64,000 bases of DNA. Origin: an uncultured Lachnospiraceae bacterium (GTDB taxonomy: Bacteria; Bacillota; Clostridia; Lachnospirales; Lachnospiraceae). The stretch is taken from positions 248,001 to 312,000 of the forward strand of contig CAMWQW010000001.1 of assembly GCA_947176505.1 (NCBI GenBank). Direction: 5' to 3'. Within the stretch, counting starts at the first letter, position 1. Each line of letters begins with the position of its first letter. This document shows positions 34,678 through 44,319 of the stretch, piece after piece. The notes beneath the pieces are model-generated. The model saw nothing but the letters and a program-made list of their open reading frames with translations, was not told where the DNA came from and did not search any database. Position numbers and translations under genes: made by a program.

Positions 34678-35432
34678 ACCTTTTTCTCCCTAAACTCCGT
34701 TGCGAAATCCGGCGCGTACAGTCTGGATTTCCGATAATGCCGATGTGCAATCGCATCACCGACTAACACTAACGCCGTTTTAGTAATTCCATGTTCCTGT
34801 GCGACAGCCGCCAATGTTTCTACCGTACAGACATATGCCTCCTCTTCCGCCCATGTGGCTTTATAGACAAGCGCCGCCGGCGTTGTTTTGGCATATCCGC
34901 CGTCAATCAGTCTCCCACTCAATTTCTCTAACATTCCAGCACTTAAATAAACTGCCATAGACGTCTGATGTGCCGCGAAACTCTCAATGCTTTCCCTCTC
35001 CGGCACATCGGTCTTTCCTTCCATTCTCGTGATAATCAGGGATTGGGAAATTCCCGGCAGAGTATACTCCACATTTAAGGCTGCCGCCGCGCCGAAACAT
35101 GCGCTGACTCCCGGACAGCTTTCATAGGGAATACCCGCTTTATCCAGTTCATCCATCTGCTCCCTGACTGCCCCGTAGACACTCGGATCCCCTGTGTGCA
35201 GACGGACTGTCGTTTTTCCTTCCGCCTCCGCATTCTTAATAATCCCGATGATCTCTTCCAGTGTCAGTTTTGCGCTATTATATATTTTGCACTTTTCTCC
35301 AGCATAGGCAAGCAGCTCAGGATTTACCAGCGACCCTGCATAAATAATGACATCCGCCTGTTCTAACATCCGCATTCCTCTGATTGTTATCAAATCCGCC
35401 GCTCCTGTTCCTGCTCCAACAAAATAAACCAT
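34674..35432 (-). CDS. cbiF: Cobalt-precorrin-4 C11-methyltransferase
   Basis: 252 residues. Family features are VYFVGAGTGAADLITIRGMRMLEQADVIIYAGSLVN-type N-terminus, LHTGDPSVYGAVREQMD, GVSACFGAAAALNVEYTLP and LIITRMEGKT. It adds the C11 methyl in the cobalt-early route. The ATG follows GGCGGAG and lies 43 bases inside the end of cbiD. The TGA stop overlaps the TTG start of cbiG. Confidence 0.95.
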   Translation of the reverse strand: MVYFVGAGTGAADLITIRGMRMLEQADVIIYAGSLVNPELLAYAGEKCKIYNSAKLTLEEIIGIIKNAEAEGKTTVRLHTGDPSVYGAVREQMDELDKAGIPYESCPGVSACFGAAAALNVEYTLPGISQSLIITRMEGKTDVPERESIESFAAHQTSMAVYLSAGMLEKLSGRLIDGGYAKTTPAALVYKATWAEEEAYVCTVETLAAVAQEHGITKTALVLVGDAIAHRHYRKSRLYAPDFATEFREKKV

Positions 35433-36544
35433 TTCTCCGCCTTTCTGCTCTTTGCTAATTCACCGAATTCGTTTGCGTATAAGACACAATCCGTCTCCAT
35501 TTTTCCGCCGGAGCGGTTTTCCGTATAATAGCAAATGCGCTCCGCCACCTTGTCCATAACCTGCTGCGTTTTTCCGCTTGCTTGTAAAATAGGAATCGCC
35601 TCCTGCGTCGTTACGCATTCTAATATCCTACAAACTTGTGACATCTCCACCTGTTCCCTCACACAAAAAGCAGCAAGGAGCTCCATCCTGCAATCCGCCT
35701 CTCTCGAATGGGTATTCATGATTCCGCCAGCCACCTTAATCAGTTTACCAATGTGACCGGTCAAAAGCATTCTCCGGAATCCCAGCTCTACCGCCATGTC
35801 AATTGTTTCTCCAATAAAATTACTGCACTTTACGCTCCTGTCCAAATCATACCCGTATTTTTTCTTCATAAAATCCAAGCCGTAATTTCCCGGCGACACT
35901 GCTACATAATCAAATCCTTCCTCTCGTCTTTGGCGCAATTCCACCCGGATTGTGTCTAAAATCGCCTGATTGCTCATAGGCTCCACAATACCGCTTGTTC
36001 CCAATATAGATATGCCGCCCACTATGCCCAGCCTCGGATTAAAAGTCCGAACGGCAAGTTTTTCTCCTTCCGGCACAGAAATCTCGACCGTCAGACCGCC
36101 TTCATAATCGGCAAGTTTACAAACTTCCGCCACTTCCTTTTGTATCATTTCCCGCGGAACATGATTAATGGCTGCATTTCCCACAGGCTGGTCAAGTCCC
36201 TTTCTTGTCACTCTTCCTACGCCCGCTCCGCCCTCAATGCGAATCCTTTGTTCAACGCTTTCACCGCACGTTTCTCTCTCCGTACAAGAAAGAGGTGCCG
36301 CATAGGAAACTTTTGCATAGACCCATGCCCCGGTTGTGATATCCGGATCATCTCCTCCGTCCTTTTCTACCGCGCAGCTCACCTCATTTTCCTTACGTCT
36401 GATATCAAGAATCGCCGTATCATACTTGATTCCTTTGGGCGTCTCAATTGTAATTCTATCTTTTGCCTGCCCCGTCAGCAGCATATAGGCTGCCGCTTTT
36501 GCCGCTGCCGCCGCACAACTCCCGGTCGTAAATCCATAGCGCAT
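35390..36544 (-). CDS. cbiD: Cobalt-precorrin-5B C1-methyltransferase
   Basis: 384 residues. RYGFTTGSCAAAAAKAAAYML at the start, DDPDITTGAWVYAKV, KGLDQPVGNAAINHVPR and GTSGIVEPMSNQA are the CbiD signatures. It methylates C1 of cobalt-precorrin-5B and marks the anaerobic pathway. The C-terminus runs 43 bases into cbiF. A GGGGA-type site precedes the ATG, which is 12 bases after the cbiC stop. Confidence 0.95.
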   Translation of the reverse strand: MRYGFTTGSCAAAAAKAAAYMLLTGQAKDRITIETPKGIKYDTAILDIRRKENEVSCAVEKDGGDDPDITTGAWVYAKVSYAAPLSCTERETCGESVEQRIRIEGGAGVGRVTRKGLDQPVGNAAINHVPREMIQKEVAEVCKLADYEGGLTVEISVPEGEKLAVRTFNPRLGIVGGISILGTSGIVEPMSNQAILDTIRVELRQRREEGFDYVAVSPGNYGLDFMKKKYGYDLDRSVKCSNFIGETIDMAVELGFRRMLLTGHIGKLIKVAGGIMNTHSREADCRMELLAAFCVREQVEMSQVCRILECVTTQEAIPILQASGKTQQVMDKVAERICYYTENRSGGKMETDCVLYANEFGELAKSRKAEKWFILLEQEQERRI

Positions 36545-36556
36545 TTCACAGTCCCC

Positions 36557-37225
36557 TTATTCCTTCCCTAACTGCCCGTTTGCCGTCTGCTCATCTCTGA
36601 CCTGATACAAAACTGCGTTACAAATTGCCGCCGCAATGTTACTTCCGCCTTTTCTACCGCGATTGACAATGTACGGAATCTGCGTTTCCATAATAAGTTC
36701 TTTCGCCGCCTCCACATTGACGAATCCCACTGGAACGCCAATGATAAATGCCGGTTTCCACTTTTGCTCCCCAGACATTTCATACAGCTTGATCAATGCG
36801 GTCGGTGCATTTCCGACAGCAAATATGACTGGTTTGTCAATTTTTGTCGCTTTTTCCATACTTGCCGCCGCGCGGGTTATATTTCTATGTCGCGCATCAA
36901 GTGCGACATCCTCTTGTGCCATAAAGCAGTGCGCCTGTCCGCCGAAACTTGCAAGCGTTTTTTTATTGATTCCGGAAAGCGCCATGTTAGTATCTGTCAC
37001 TATGTCGGCACCGTTTTGAACCAATTTCTTAAATATTCCCACTGCTCCCTCCGAGAAACAGAGCGTCTTGGCATAATCAAAATCTGCGCTGGTATGTATG
37101 ACGCGCTTGACAATCATCTCTTCCTCCGTCAAAAGGCTGATTTGTCTTTGCTTAAGCTCCTCACTGATGATTTCAAAACTGCGCTTTTCAATCTCTTCCG
37201 GCAGTAAATATTCTATATGTTTCAT
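36557..37225 (-). CDS. cbiC: Cobalt-precorrin-8 methylmutase
   Basis: 222 residues. It has VKRVIHTSADFDYAKTL with the catalytic histidine, GADIVTDTNMALSGINK, AVGNAPTALIKLYE, PVGFVNVEAAKELI and NRGRKGGSNIAAAICNA, all classical CbiC/CobH motifs. It moves the C11 methyl to C12 to give cobyrinate. I chose the ATG at 37225 behind GGGAGAA; an in-frame TTG 18 bases upstream is less likely. Confidence 0.95.
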   Translation of the reverse strand: MKHIEYLLPEEIEKRSFEIISEELKQRQISLLTEEEMIVKRVIHTSADFDYAKTLCFSEGAVGIFKKLVQNGADIVTDTNMALSGINKKTLASFGGQAHCFMAQEDVALDARHRNITRAAASMEKATKIDKPVIFAVGNAPTALIKLYEMSGEQKWKPAFIIGVPVGFVNVEAAKELIMETQIPYIVNRGRKGGSNIAAAICNAVLYQVRDEQTANGQLGKE

Positions 37226-37260
37226 TTGTATTCTCCCTGTCAAAACATTCTTCGTAGAAT

Positions 37261-38343
37261 TTAAAATCTGCAGACAGAATCTGAACTGTTGTCTCGTAAT
37301 ATCTTTGCAACCGCCTGCAATAATTTCTCATTTTCTTCTCTGCTCTTTACCGCCACCCGGTAAAATCCCCTGCCAAGCCCTCTGAAATTCTTACAATCTC
37401 TAATCAAGATCCCCTGTTCCAGCATCTGTGTATACAGAGTCCGTTCACATGCACCTTCCTCCCTGTATAATAAAATGAAATTTGCCATAGACGGAAATAT
37501 CCGAAAGCCCTGCCGCCTTAACCCGTCTTCTAAAAACACTCTCTCTTGTCTGACATACTCTTTTGTCCGGTGAATAAAATCTGTCTGTCCGGCACAGGCA
37601 CATCCCGCCTCCTGCGCAAAGCAGGAAAGATTCCATTCCGGTATCTGTCCGGCTATTTTCCTTAAAAGCGGTTTGTTTTTGCAGACAAGATACCCAAGCC
37701 GTGCACCGGGAATCGTAAAAATCTTCGTAAATGTCCTAACCACTATCAGATTATTAAACTGTTCTACTTCTGAACGCAGTGATTTCTCTTCTCCGCTAAA
37801 TTCAATAAAGCACTCATCCAATAGCACATAAATACGCCGCTCCTCACAGTGCCGCAAAAAAGCTTTGATCGCCTCTTTATCCAAAAGAGCTCCCGTCGGA
37901 TTATTAGGATTTGCCAGAAACAATAGCTCCGTATCCTTTGGCAGCACGTCATAAATTTCGCTCGTTACGCAGAAATTGTCTTTCGGCTTCATCTCATAAT
38001 AGAAAATTTCGCTCTCCGCCGCCCGTGCTGCATATTCATATCCATAAAAAGACGGCACCGGTATTACCGTTTTCTTCGGCTTTATCCCATGAATTACCGC
38101 CATAAAAAGTTCTGACGCCCCGTTTCCGAAAAGCAGATATTCTTCTGGTATCGCAAGCTGTCCGCCAACGCTCCTTTTCAATTTCTCCGCTTCTATATCC
38201 GGATATCTGCCGCATTGCTCAACGGCTCTGTACATAGCTCTTATCACCGCTTCCGGCGTCCCAAACGGATTGACATTGACCGAAAAGTCAATATCGACCT
38301 GATTCCTGTAAATATCTCCTCCGTGAATACTTTGAACCCCCAT
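37261..38343 (-). CDS. cobD: Threonine-phosphate decarboxylase
   Basis: 360 residues, an aminotransferase class I/II fold PLP enzyme. It starts with IHGGDIYR and FSVNVNPFGTP, continues with FGNGASELF, ANPNNPTGALL, LLDECFIEFSG and the PLP lysine region TFTKIFTIPGARLGY. Salmonella-type CobD makes (R)-1-amino-2-propanol phosphate, the linker between corrin ring and nucleotide loop. It follows cbiB by about 34 bases with an AAGGA site. The name cobD is used here in the Salmonella sense. Confidence 0.93.
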   Translation of the reverse strand: MGVQSIHGGDIYRNQVDIDFSVNVNPFGTPEAVIRAMYRAVEQCGRYPDIEAEKLKRSVGGQLAIPEEYLLFGNGASELFMAVIHGIKPKKTVIPVPSFYGYEYAARAAESEIFYYEMKPKDNFCVTSEIYDVLPKDTELLFLANPNNPTGALLDKEAIKAFLRHCEERRIYVLLDECFIEFSGEEKSLRSEVEQFNNLIVVRTFTKIFTIPGARLGYLVCKNKPLLRKIAGQIPEWNLSCFAQEAGCACAGQTDFIHRTKEYVRQERVFLEDGLRRQGFRIFPSMANFILLYREEGACERTLYTQMLEQGILIRDCKNFRGLGRGFYRVAVKSREENEKLLQAVAKILRDNSSDSVCRF

Positions 38344-38377
38344 TCCGCAGTCCTTCTTTCTGTCTGCTGGCTCTAAT

Positions 38378-39352
38378 TTACAAATACAGACAAACCAGCA
38401 TTATAATCAGGCATATACTTTCACAAAGCCACGCCGCTCCATACATAAGCTGATTCGTTCGCTTAATGTCTTCACATTCTACCTTGCGCAGCTCATCACC
38501 GATATACGGCTTCTCCACTACTCTCCCAAAATAGCTTGCATCTCCTGCAAGTCTGATTCCGAGTGCCCCAGCGCACACAGATTCTGTCTGCGCGGAATTG
38601 GGACTTGCATGTTTCCTTCTGTCTCTCTTGTAGATTCGCAACGCGTTTTTTCCCGAAAAACCACTGTCTGCCGCAAACGATACAATCATCATCAAAAGCG
38701 CACTGATTCTCGCCGGAAGAAAATTAACCACATCATCCAATTTTGCTGCCGCCCTGCCAAAATACAGATATTCTTCATTCTTATAGCCAACCATCGAATC
38801 CATAGTATTTACCGCCTTATAGAAAAAGCCAAGTACCGGACCGCCAATCGCCAGATATAACATCGGCGCAATGACGCCGTCCGATGTGTTTTCAGCCACC
38901 GTTTCTATCGCTGCCTTTGCAATTCCTTCCGCATCAAGACTCTCCGTGTCTCTTCCCACAATCATAGAAACAGCACGCCTTGCCTGATCTATATCAGCGT
39001 TCTTTAGACATCTGTAAACCTTCATACTCTCTACCCGCAGGCATTTTGCCGCAAGAATCTGATAGGTCATTATACTCTCTACCACTACTCCCGCATAAGG
39101 ATGCACATAATATGCTGCCCACAAAAAAAAACCGGAAACCGTCATAACACTTATAAGAACACAAAGCACCAGCACTGTACCCCGCTGCAATTCTCTCTTA
39201 TTTGCACTGTCCGCCTTTTTCCAACGTAATTTGTTCTCTGACTCTGCTATCAGTTTTCCGATTAACCGAATCGGATGTGGGAGAAAATAAGGATCTCCCA
39301 AAATCATATCCAACAAAAATCCACTTACAAATGCAATGATATGGTATCTCAT
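38378..39352 (-). CDS. cbiB: Adenosylcobinamide-phosphate synthase
   Basis: 324 residues, polytopic. FLLDMILGDPYFLPHPIRLIGKLI at the N-terminus, AVSMIVGRDTESLDAEGIAKAAIETVAENTSDGVIAP and FKAVNTMDSMVGYKNEEY are CbiB hallmarks. It joins the aminopropanol phosphate arm to adenosylcobyric acid in the cytoplasmic membrane. The ATG overlaps the cobC stop by 4 bases (ATGA). Confidence 0.95.
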   Translation of the reverse strand: MRYHIIAFVSGFLLDMILGDPYFLPHPIRLIGKLIAESENKLRWKKADSANKRELQRGTVLVLCVLISVMTVSGFFLWAAYYVHPYAGVVVESIMTYQILAAKCLRVESMKVYRCLKNADIDQARRAVSMIVGRDTESLDAEGIAKAAIETVAENTSDGVIAPMLYLAIGGPVLGFFYKAVNTMDSMVGYKNEEYLYFGRAAAKLDDVVNFLPARISALLMMIVSFAADSGFSGKNALRIYKRDRRKHASPNSAQTESVCAGALGIRLAGDASYFGRVVEKPYIGDELRKVECEDIKRTNQLMYGAAWLCESICLIIMLVCLYL

Positions 39353-39963
39353 ATTTCCGCCATTTCCTTAATCTTCCATCCCTCCATACTGCAAAGATAT
39401 CCCCTGCCGTTTGCCGCCTGATAATCAAAATATTCATTCTTGCCATGAGAACTTAATAATGCCATAATCGTACCGCCATGAACGATAAGTCCTACACGCA
39501 CAATTCTTTTCTCGATTTCTTTCCCGTTTTCTTTTACGTCTTCTTCTATCAATTTTCGCAGTTGCGCACGCATCCTTTGAAATCCCTTTTCACATCGCCG
39601 CAGAAAATCAACTCTGCTTTCCCCTTCCGGAAAATCCAATATCCCCCCGCTGTCAATCCACTCCTGATAGCGGATATCTTTCTTTAAATCCTCATAATTT
39701 TTGTACTCAAATTGTCCGAAATCCATTTCCTCCCACTCCGGAATGACAATCGGAGAAAGCATCGGATATAGAATTTCCGCACTCTCTATGCATCGCCTCA
39801 TGGGACTGGTAAACAGATAATCTACCTCTGGATAACGATTTTCTTTCCGAAAAAACAGCAGACCTTCTATTCCACGCTTTGAAAGAGATTCGTCAGTCTT
39901 TCCCAGATAACGGTGTTCCTCGTTTGCCCTCGTTTCGCCATGCCGGATGAATACCAATATCAT
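39349..39963 (-). CDS. cobC: Alpha-ribazole phosphatase-like histidine phosphatase
   Basis: 204 residues. The catalytic RHGETRANEEHRYLG motif at residues 6-20, the ESRVDFLRR segment and the late HGG (VHGGTIMALL) are those of the histidine phosphatase branch that includes CobC. In this operon it most likely removes the phosphate from alpha-ribazole-5'-phosphate or adenosylcobalamin-5'-phosphate. Start at 39963 overlaps the upstream gene's TGA; an upstream in-frame codon would lie inside that gene. Confidence 0.85.
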   Translation of the reverse strand: MILVFIRHGETRANEEHRYLGKTDESLSKRGIEGLLFFRKENRYPEVDYLFTSPMRRCIESAEILYPMLSPIVIPEWEEMDFGQFEYKNYEDLKKDIRYQEWIDSGGILDFPEGESRVDFLRRCEKGFQRMRAQLRKLIEEDVKENGKEIEKRIVRVGLIVHGGTIMALLSSHGKNEYFDYQAANGRGYLCSMEGWKIKEMAEI

Positions 39964-40343
39964 TTGATTTTCTGACCGATTCCGCATAGAACCCGCTCTA
40001 CCTCCTCCGCACGTTCTGCAAGCGTCACAAGAATCCTGCCTGTACGCTCCCTGTATTCGCGTTCAAACTCCTCTATCGGCACAATCCCGTTTCCGATTTC
40101 GTCACTGATGATAATGCAGTTGTCACACTGATTTACAAACGAAACCACCTCTTTCTCCGGGCATCTTCCTTCCGACAGGCTGTGCCTCACCCATTGATGG
40201 AAATGATTGATAACTACGATGTTTTCCGGGTATGCAGCATTTACCGGTAAACTGCCATCCCACACTGCATTTTCTGTCAAATGATATTTCTGAAGTACAT
40301 ACTGCAATTTTCCCTGAGCATAACCGCCAATTACTAATTTCAT
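39960..40343 (-). CDS. Short CobU-like protein
   Basis: 127 residues. It keeps the CobU-type segment ISDEIGNGIVPIEEFEREYRERTG and a P-loop-like start VIGGYAQGKLQYV. The Ser/Thr that normally follows the P-loop lysine is a leucine, and about 50 residues are missing relative to CobU. A full cobU lies 0.8 kb upstream in the same operon. The protein may have lost the kinase activity and act as a partner or as a guanylyltransferase-like remnant. It has a GGAGG site and is flanked by coupled genes, so it is clearly expressed. Function uncertain. Confidence 0.7.
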   Translation of the reverse strand: MKLVIGGYAQGKLQYVLQKYHLTENAVWDGSLPVNAAYPENIVVINHFHQWVRHSLSEGRCPEKEVVSFVNQCDNCIIISDEIGNGIVPIEEFEREYRERTGRILVTLAERAEEVERVLCGIGQKIK

Positions 40344-40384
40344 TTCTGCCTCCTGCCATTCCTACGGGTGTGAAATATTTTGCC

Positions 40385-41155
40385 CTATTTCAACACAAAA
40401 ATATTAAATACCGCCATTGCCACAATCATGCATCCTTCGCAAAGAACGACAAAATATCCCGCTGTATCTCCTGTAATACCGCCAAATTCTTTTCGGGTAC
40501 GGTAAAAGTAGCTGATGAACGTCAAAAGAGCTGTCCCCGCTTCCAGAAGCCCCGCCGGAAGCGACCAGTGAAGCATCAATCCGATGCAAACCGCACTCTG
40601 CACATATAAAGAGCCTTTTACAATCACCTTATGGGAACGGCTTGTAAACAGAAAAAGCATTCCGTCCTCTTTTGCCAATGGAAAAGAAACTGCACTGACT
40701 CCGCATAAGCAGCGTGACAAGAAAAATCCGCTGCATATGATTTTAAGCAGCGCTTTCTCCTCTATCTCTGACAATGCCCCAAAAACCACTAAGCCGTATG
40801 CGGCAAGCATAATGACCGCAAATGCTCCGATATGAGAATCCTTTAAAATCTCAAGTTTCCTTTCCCTCGGCTGATAAGAATGTAAGGCATCCATCGTGTC
40901 CATAAACCCATCCACATGAAAGCCTCCCGTAATCAAAAGCGGAATTGCCGCTTCCACCAAGGTGCGACACAAACCGTTCACCCGATAATGACCGCACAAA
41001 TAAACCCATACATAAAGGCATCCGCCGATCAATACACCAACCCACGGAAAAAAACAGAAAGTATATTTCATATCTTCCTCGTTCCATTCAAACTGCGGAA
41101 CCGGAACTTTCGAATAAATGGAAATCGCTATCAAGAAGGATTTTATCATCTGCAC
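40385..41155 (-). CDS. cobS: Adenosylcobinamide-GDP ribazoletransferase (cobalamin synthase)
   Basis: 256 residues, about six helices. SFLIAISIYSKVPVPQFEWNEED-like start, FPWVGVLIG, and the catalytic GGFHVDGFMDTMDAL with GAFAV shortly after are CobS motifs, as is GGITGDTAGY near the end. It joins alpha-ribazole to adenosylcobinamide-GDP in the membrane. The start may be GTG at 41155, well spaced from GGAGG, or ATG at 41149. Confidence 0.94.
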   Translation of the reverse strand: MQMIKSFLIAISIYSKVPVPQFEWNEEDMKYTFCFFPWVGVLIGGCLYVWVYLCGHYRVNGLCRTLVEAAIPLLITGGFHVDGFMDTMDALHSYQPRERKLEILKDSHIGAFAVIMLAAYGLVVFGALSEIEEKALLKIICSGFFLSRCLCGVSAVSFPLAKEDGMLFLFTSRSHKVIVKGSLYVQSAVCIGLMLHWSLPAGLLEAGTALLTFISYFYRTRKEFGGITGDTAGYFVVLCEGCMIVAMAVFNIFVLK

Positions 41156-41165
41156 ACAGACCTCC

Positions 41166-41702
41166 TCACTGTTTCACAATCACCGGAATACCGGCTACAA
41201 CTTCCACTACCTGCTGCGCCAAACCAGCAAGCTGTTGATTGATCCTGCCTATCGCACGAATATACGCCAAAGTCGTCGCATCGTATATAATCCCGTCCTC
41301 AAACACGTTATTGGTGACTACAACCAAATGCGTCGTATTTGCTTTCAACTGTTCCACGCCGCCTACAATCTTCTCTGCAACTTCTGCCACCGCTCTCGGC
41401 TGCCTATCCGCAAACATTTCGTTTGCCGTCAGATTTGAAATACATTCCAACAAAATCGTCTTCTTACCCGTGTTCATCTCCGCAAGCGCTTCTTGAATGT
41501 TAGTCGGCTGCTCAATCGTACAAAATCCTTTCCAACTTCTAAGCGTCCGGTGCCGCTCCACTTTCCGCCGCCCCTCCTCGTCATACACCTGCATCGTCGC
41601 AAGATAGTATTTTATTGTGTTGTTCCCCTCGGCAAGCATCATCGCAATCTCTTCCGCATAAGAAGATTTTCCGCTTCCGCTTCCTCCGGTTACGAGTATC
41701 AT
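41166..41702 (-). CDS. cobU: Adenosylcobinamide kinase / guanylyltransferase
   Basis: 178 residues from the ATG at 41702 (AAGGAA site); a longer form from 41732 is possible. The P-loop ILVTGGSGSGKSSYAEEIA, the HRTLRSWKGF segment and LLECISNLTANEMF and VVVTNNVFEDGI are typical. It phosphorylates and guanylylates adenosylcobinamide to activate the ring for joining with alpha-ribazole. It overlaps or abuts the end of cobT. Confidence 0.92.
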   Translation of the reverse strand: MILVTGGSGSGKSSYAEEIAMMLAEGNNTIKYYLATMQVYDEEGRRKVERHRTLRSWKGFCTIEQPTNIQEALAEMNTGKKTILLECISNLTANEMFADRQPRAVAEVAEKIVGGVEQLKANTTHLVVVTNNVFEDGIIYDATTLAYIRAIGRINQQLAGLAQQVVEVVAGIPVIVKQ

Positions 41703-41718
41703 CCTGTTCCTTTTCACA

Positions 41719-42810
41719 CTAATATCGTTCATACTGTTTCACCCGAATATCCGAGAAAGAAGTTTTCCCATGATATACAGACAATGCCATATCCAGCAAA
41801 GACAGCATCATGACCGCTCCCGTTCCCTCGCCCAATGCCATCTGACCGTATATCACCGACTCTATTCCTAACGCCTCCGCCAGCCTTCCCGCCGCCGGTT
41901 CTCTTCCCTGATGCGAAGGAATCAGATAGTGCACGGTTCCCGGTACGATTCTTTCTGCAAGGAGAGCCGCCGCCATACTGATGACTCCGTCTAATACCAC
42001 CGGCATACGGATTATCCCGCCGCCAATACAGATTCCGGCAAGCCCTGCGATGTCGAATCCGCCGACCGTCTCAAGTATCCTCAGCGGCTCCGCTTCATAA
42101 AGACGATATTTTTCAATGGCTTCTGTAATAAGCTGTCTTTTATGCCATAACTTCTCATCACATAACCCTGCGCCTCTTCCGGTCACCGAGTCGGCATCAC
42201 ATTTTAACAAAGCTGCCGTTACCGCACTGCTTGTCGTTGTGTTTCCGATTCCCATCTCACCGGTGGCAAGTATATGATACCCCTTTCGTTTACAATCCGC
42301 CGCCACTTCTATTCCTGTGAAAACTGCCCTGACAGCTTCCTTCCTCGTCATAGCCGGTTCTAATCTGAAATTATTTGTTCCGCACCGGATTTTCCGATCC
42401 AGCACTCCCGGTATCCGCTCCTTTTCTGCCATTCCGATATCTATAGGAATCGTGTCCGCCCCGATATACGCCGCCATTTTTCCTACCGAAGAAGCGCCCT
42501 TTGCCATTTGTCTTGCCACCGCTGTTGTCACTTCCTGTCCGGACTGACTGACGCCTTCCTCCACAATCCCGTTATCCGCGCACATGATGACGACCGCTTT
42601 CCTAGAGATGTCAATTTCATCCGTGCCTGAGATTGCCCCGATTCGTGCAGTCAGCTTTTCAAATCTTCCCAGCCCGTCAAGCGGTTTCGCTATTGCATCC
42701 CAGTTATATAATACCTTTTCATATATTCTTGGATCCGGTGCATCTATGGTCAATTCCCTTAAAGTTTCTTCTGCAGCATCAACGGACACTTGCTTCTCTA
42801 AGTATTCCAT
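41719..42810 (-). CDS. cobT: Nicotinate-nucleotide:dimethylbenzimidazole phosphoribosyltransferase
   Basis: 363 residues. [49 protein letters not shown] and [14 protein letters not shown] are CobT motifs. It makes alpha-ribazole-5'-phosphate or the equivalent with another lower base. No bluB or bza genes for dimethylbenzimidazole are in the window, so the lower base is unknown. The ATG has a GGAGGAG site and lies 32 bases inside the end of cobQ. Confidence 0.94.
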   Translation of the reverse strand: MEYLEKQVSVDAAEETLRELTIDAPDPRIYEKVLYNWDAIAKPLDGLGRFEKLTARIGAISGTDEIDISRKAVVIMCADNGIVEEGVSQSGQEVTTAVARQMAKGASSVGKMAAYIGADTIPIDIGMAEKERIPGVLDRKIRCGTNNFRLEPAMTRKEAVRAVFTGIEVAADCKRKGYHILATGEMGIGNTTTSSAVTAALLKCDADSVTGRGAGLCDEKLWHKRQLITEAIEKYRLYEAEPLRILETVGGFDIAGLAGICIGGGIIRMPVVLDGVISMAAALLAERIVPGTVHYLIPSHQGREPAAGRLAEALGIESVIYGQMALGEGTGAVMMLSLLDMALSVYHGKTSFSDIRVKQYERY

Positions 42811-44290
42811 ATATCTCCTCCATGTTCAGATATTCTGATAACATATCTGCCAGTCTGTCATACTGCTTCTCCTTAAAGCTCTTATAATCTTCACATATCC
42901 CGAACTTCATGGTAATTCCTTTTGCTTTTGCCAGCGCACCCAAAAGAGCGGATGCAATGGCGCCTTTGTCAAAGATTCCATGTATATACGTTCCGTACAC
43001 ATTCGGATTATTCCCAGTCATAAATACCGATTTTTCCGTTATTTCCCACTCTTTTTTACCTTCTCTGCCTTCGCCGCCGTTATTTCTTATGCTGGTGCCC
43101 ATATGTATCTCATATCCCTCGAAATCCAGTCCGGAAAACACGGAAAAAATCCCTTCCGTCCTGCCAATCACTCCCCGCACCTGACGACGCACTTTTTCGC
43201 ACTGTAATTTTGTGACAACAGGCAGCAGTCCCATTCCGTCCATGCTGCCGCCCGATTCCAATCCTTCCGGATCGAGAAGCTGTTCTCCAAGCATCTGATA
43301 TCCCCCGCATATACCGCAAATCGGTATTTCTCCTACCAATTTTTTTACGGCTTCTTCCAAACCATTTTGACGCATCCACTTTAAATCGCCCATTGTATTT
43401 TTGCTTCCGGGCAGAAAAATCAAATCCGGACGTCCGAGCTTTGCCGCTGACGTAACATAGCGCACCGATGCTTCCTCTATCTGTTCAAACACATTGAAAT
43501 CCGTGAAATTAGATATTCTCGGATAACGGATAACGGCGATGTCAATCCTTCCCTGTGTCTTTTTATCAAAACGCTCCGTCAGACTGTCTTCATCTTCCAG
43601 ATTTATTTCCATGTAGGGAAGTACGGCTCTCACCGGAATACCACCTCTTTGCTCCAGTATCTCAATTCCGGAATCGAGTAAAGACGCATCCCCTCGAAAT
43701 TTATTAATGATGAGTCCCTCCACCCGTCTTCGCTCCTCTTCCTGAAGCAGCATCAACGTACCTAATAACTGCGCAAATACACCGCCCCTGTCGATATCTC
43801 CTACAAGTAATACAGGCGCATTCACAAGCTTCGCCATTCCCATATTAACTATATCGTTTTCCCGCAGATTGATTTCAGCCGGACTTCCCGCTCCTTCAAT
43901 TACGATAATATCCGCCATCTTTTCCAATTTATGAAACGCCTGAACAATATCCGGAATCAATTTACGCTTATAAGCAAAATACTCTCTGGCGCTCATATTT
44001 CCGAGGGTGTGTCCGTTTACAATCACTTGCGAACCTATATGGTTCGTCGGTTTTAATAAAATCGGATTCATGCAGACTAACGGATCGATTCCCGCCGCCT
44101 CCGCCTGCATGACCTGCGCCCGCCCCATTTCGAGTCCTTCCTTTGTGATAAAAGAATTTAACGCCATATTCTGCGACTTAAAAGGCGCAACTCTATATCC
44201 ATCCCGTTTCATAATTCTGCACAATCCGGCAACCAGAAAGCTCTTCCCTACGCCGGACATTGTTCCCTGAATCATAATGACCCTTGCCAT
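42779..44290 (-). CDS. cobQ: Cobyric acid synthase
   Basis: 503 residues. The N-terminal [23 protein letters not shown]-loop, [35 protein letters not shown] and the glutaminase domain with [13 protein letters not shown] (nucleophile Cys) and GTYIHGIFD are the CobQ/CbiP pattern. It amidates the b, d, e and g carboxylates of adenosylcobyrinate diamide. Two adjacent ATG codons are possible starts after GAGGG; the second is better spaced. Confidence 0.95.
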   Translation of the reverse strand: MARVIMIQGTMSGVGKSFLVAGLCRIMKRDGYRVAPFKSQNMALNSFITKEGLEMGRAQVMQAEAAGIDPLVCMNPILLKPTNHIGSQVIVNGHTLGNMSAREYFAYKRKLIPDIVQAFHKLEKMADIIVIEGAGSPAEINLRENDIVNMGMAKLVNAPVLLVGDIDRGGVFAQLLGTLMLLQEEERRRVEGLIINKFRGDASLLDSGIEILEQRGGIPVRAVLPYMEINLEDEDSLTERFDKKTQGRIDIAVIRYPRISNFTDFNVFEQIEEASVRYVTSAAKLGRPDLIFLPGSKNTMGDLKWMRQNGLEEAVKKLVGEIPICGICGGYQMLGEQLLDPEGLESGGSMDGMGLLPVVTKLQCEKVRRQVRGVIGRTEGIFSVFSGLDFEGYEIHMGTSIRNNGGEGREGKKEWEITEKSVFMTGNNPNVYGTYIHGIFDKGAIASALLGALAKAKGITMKFGICEDYKSFKEKQYDRLADMLSEYLNMEEIYGILREASVR

Positions 44291-44319
44291 CATTTCCCTC
44301 TTTCCGATATCTGTTCATC

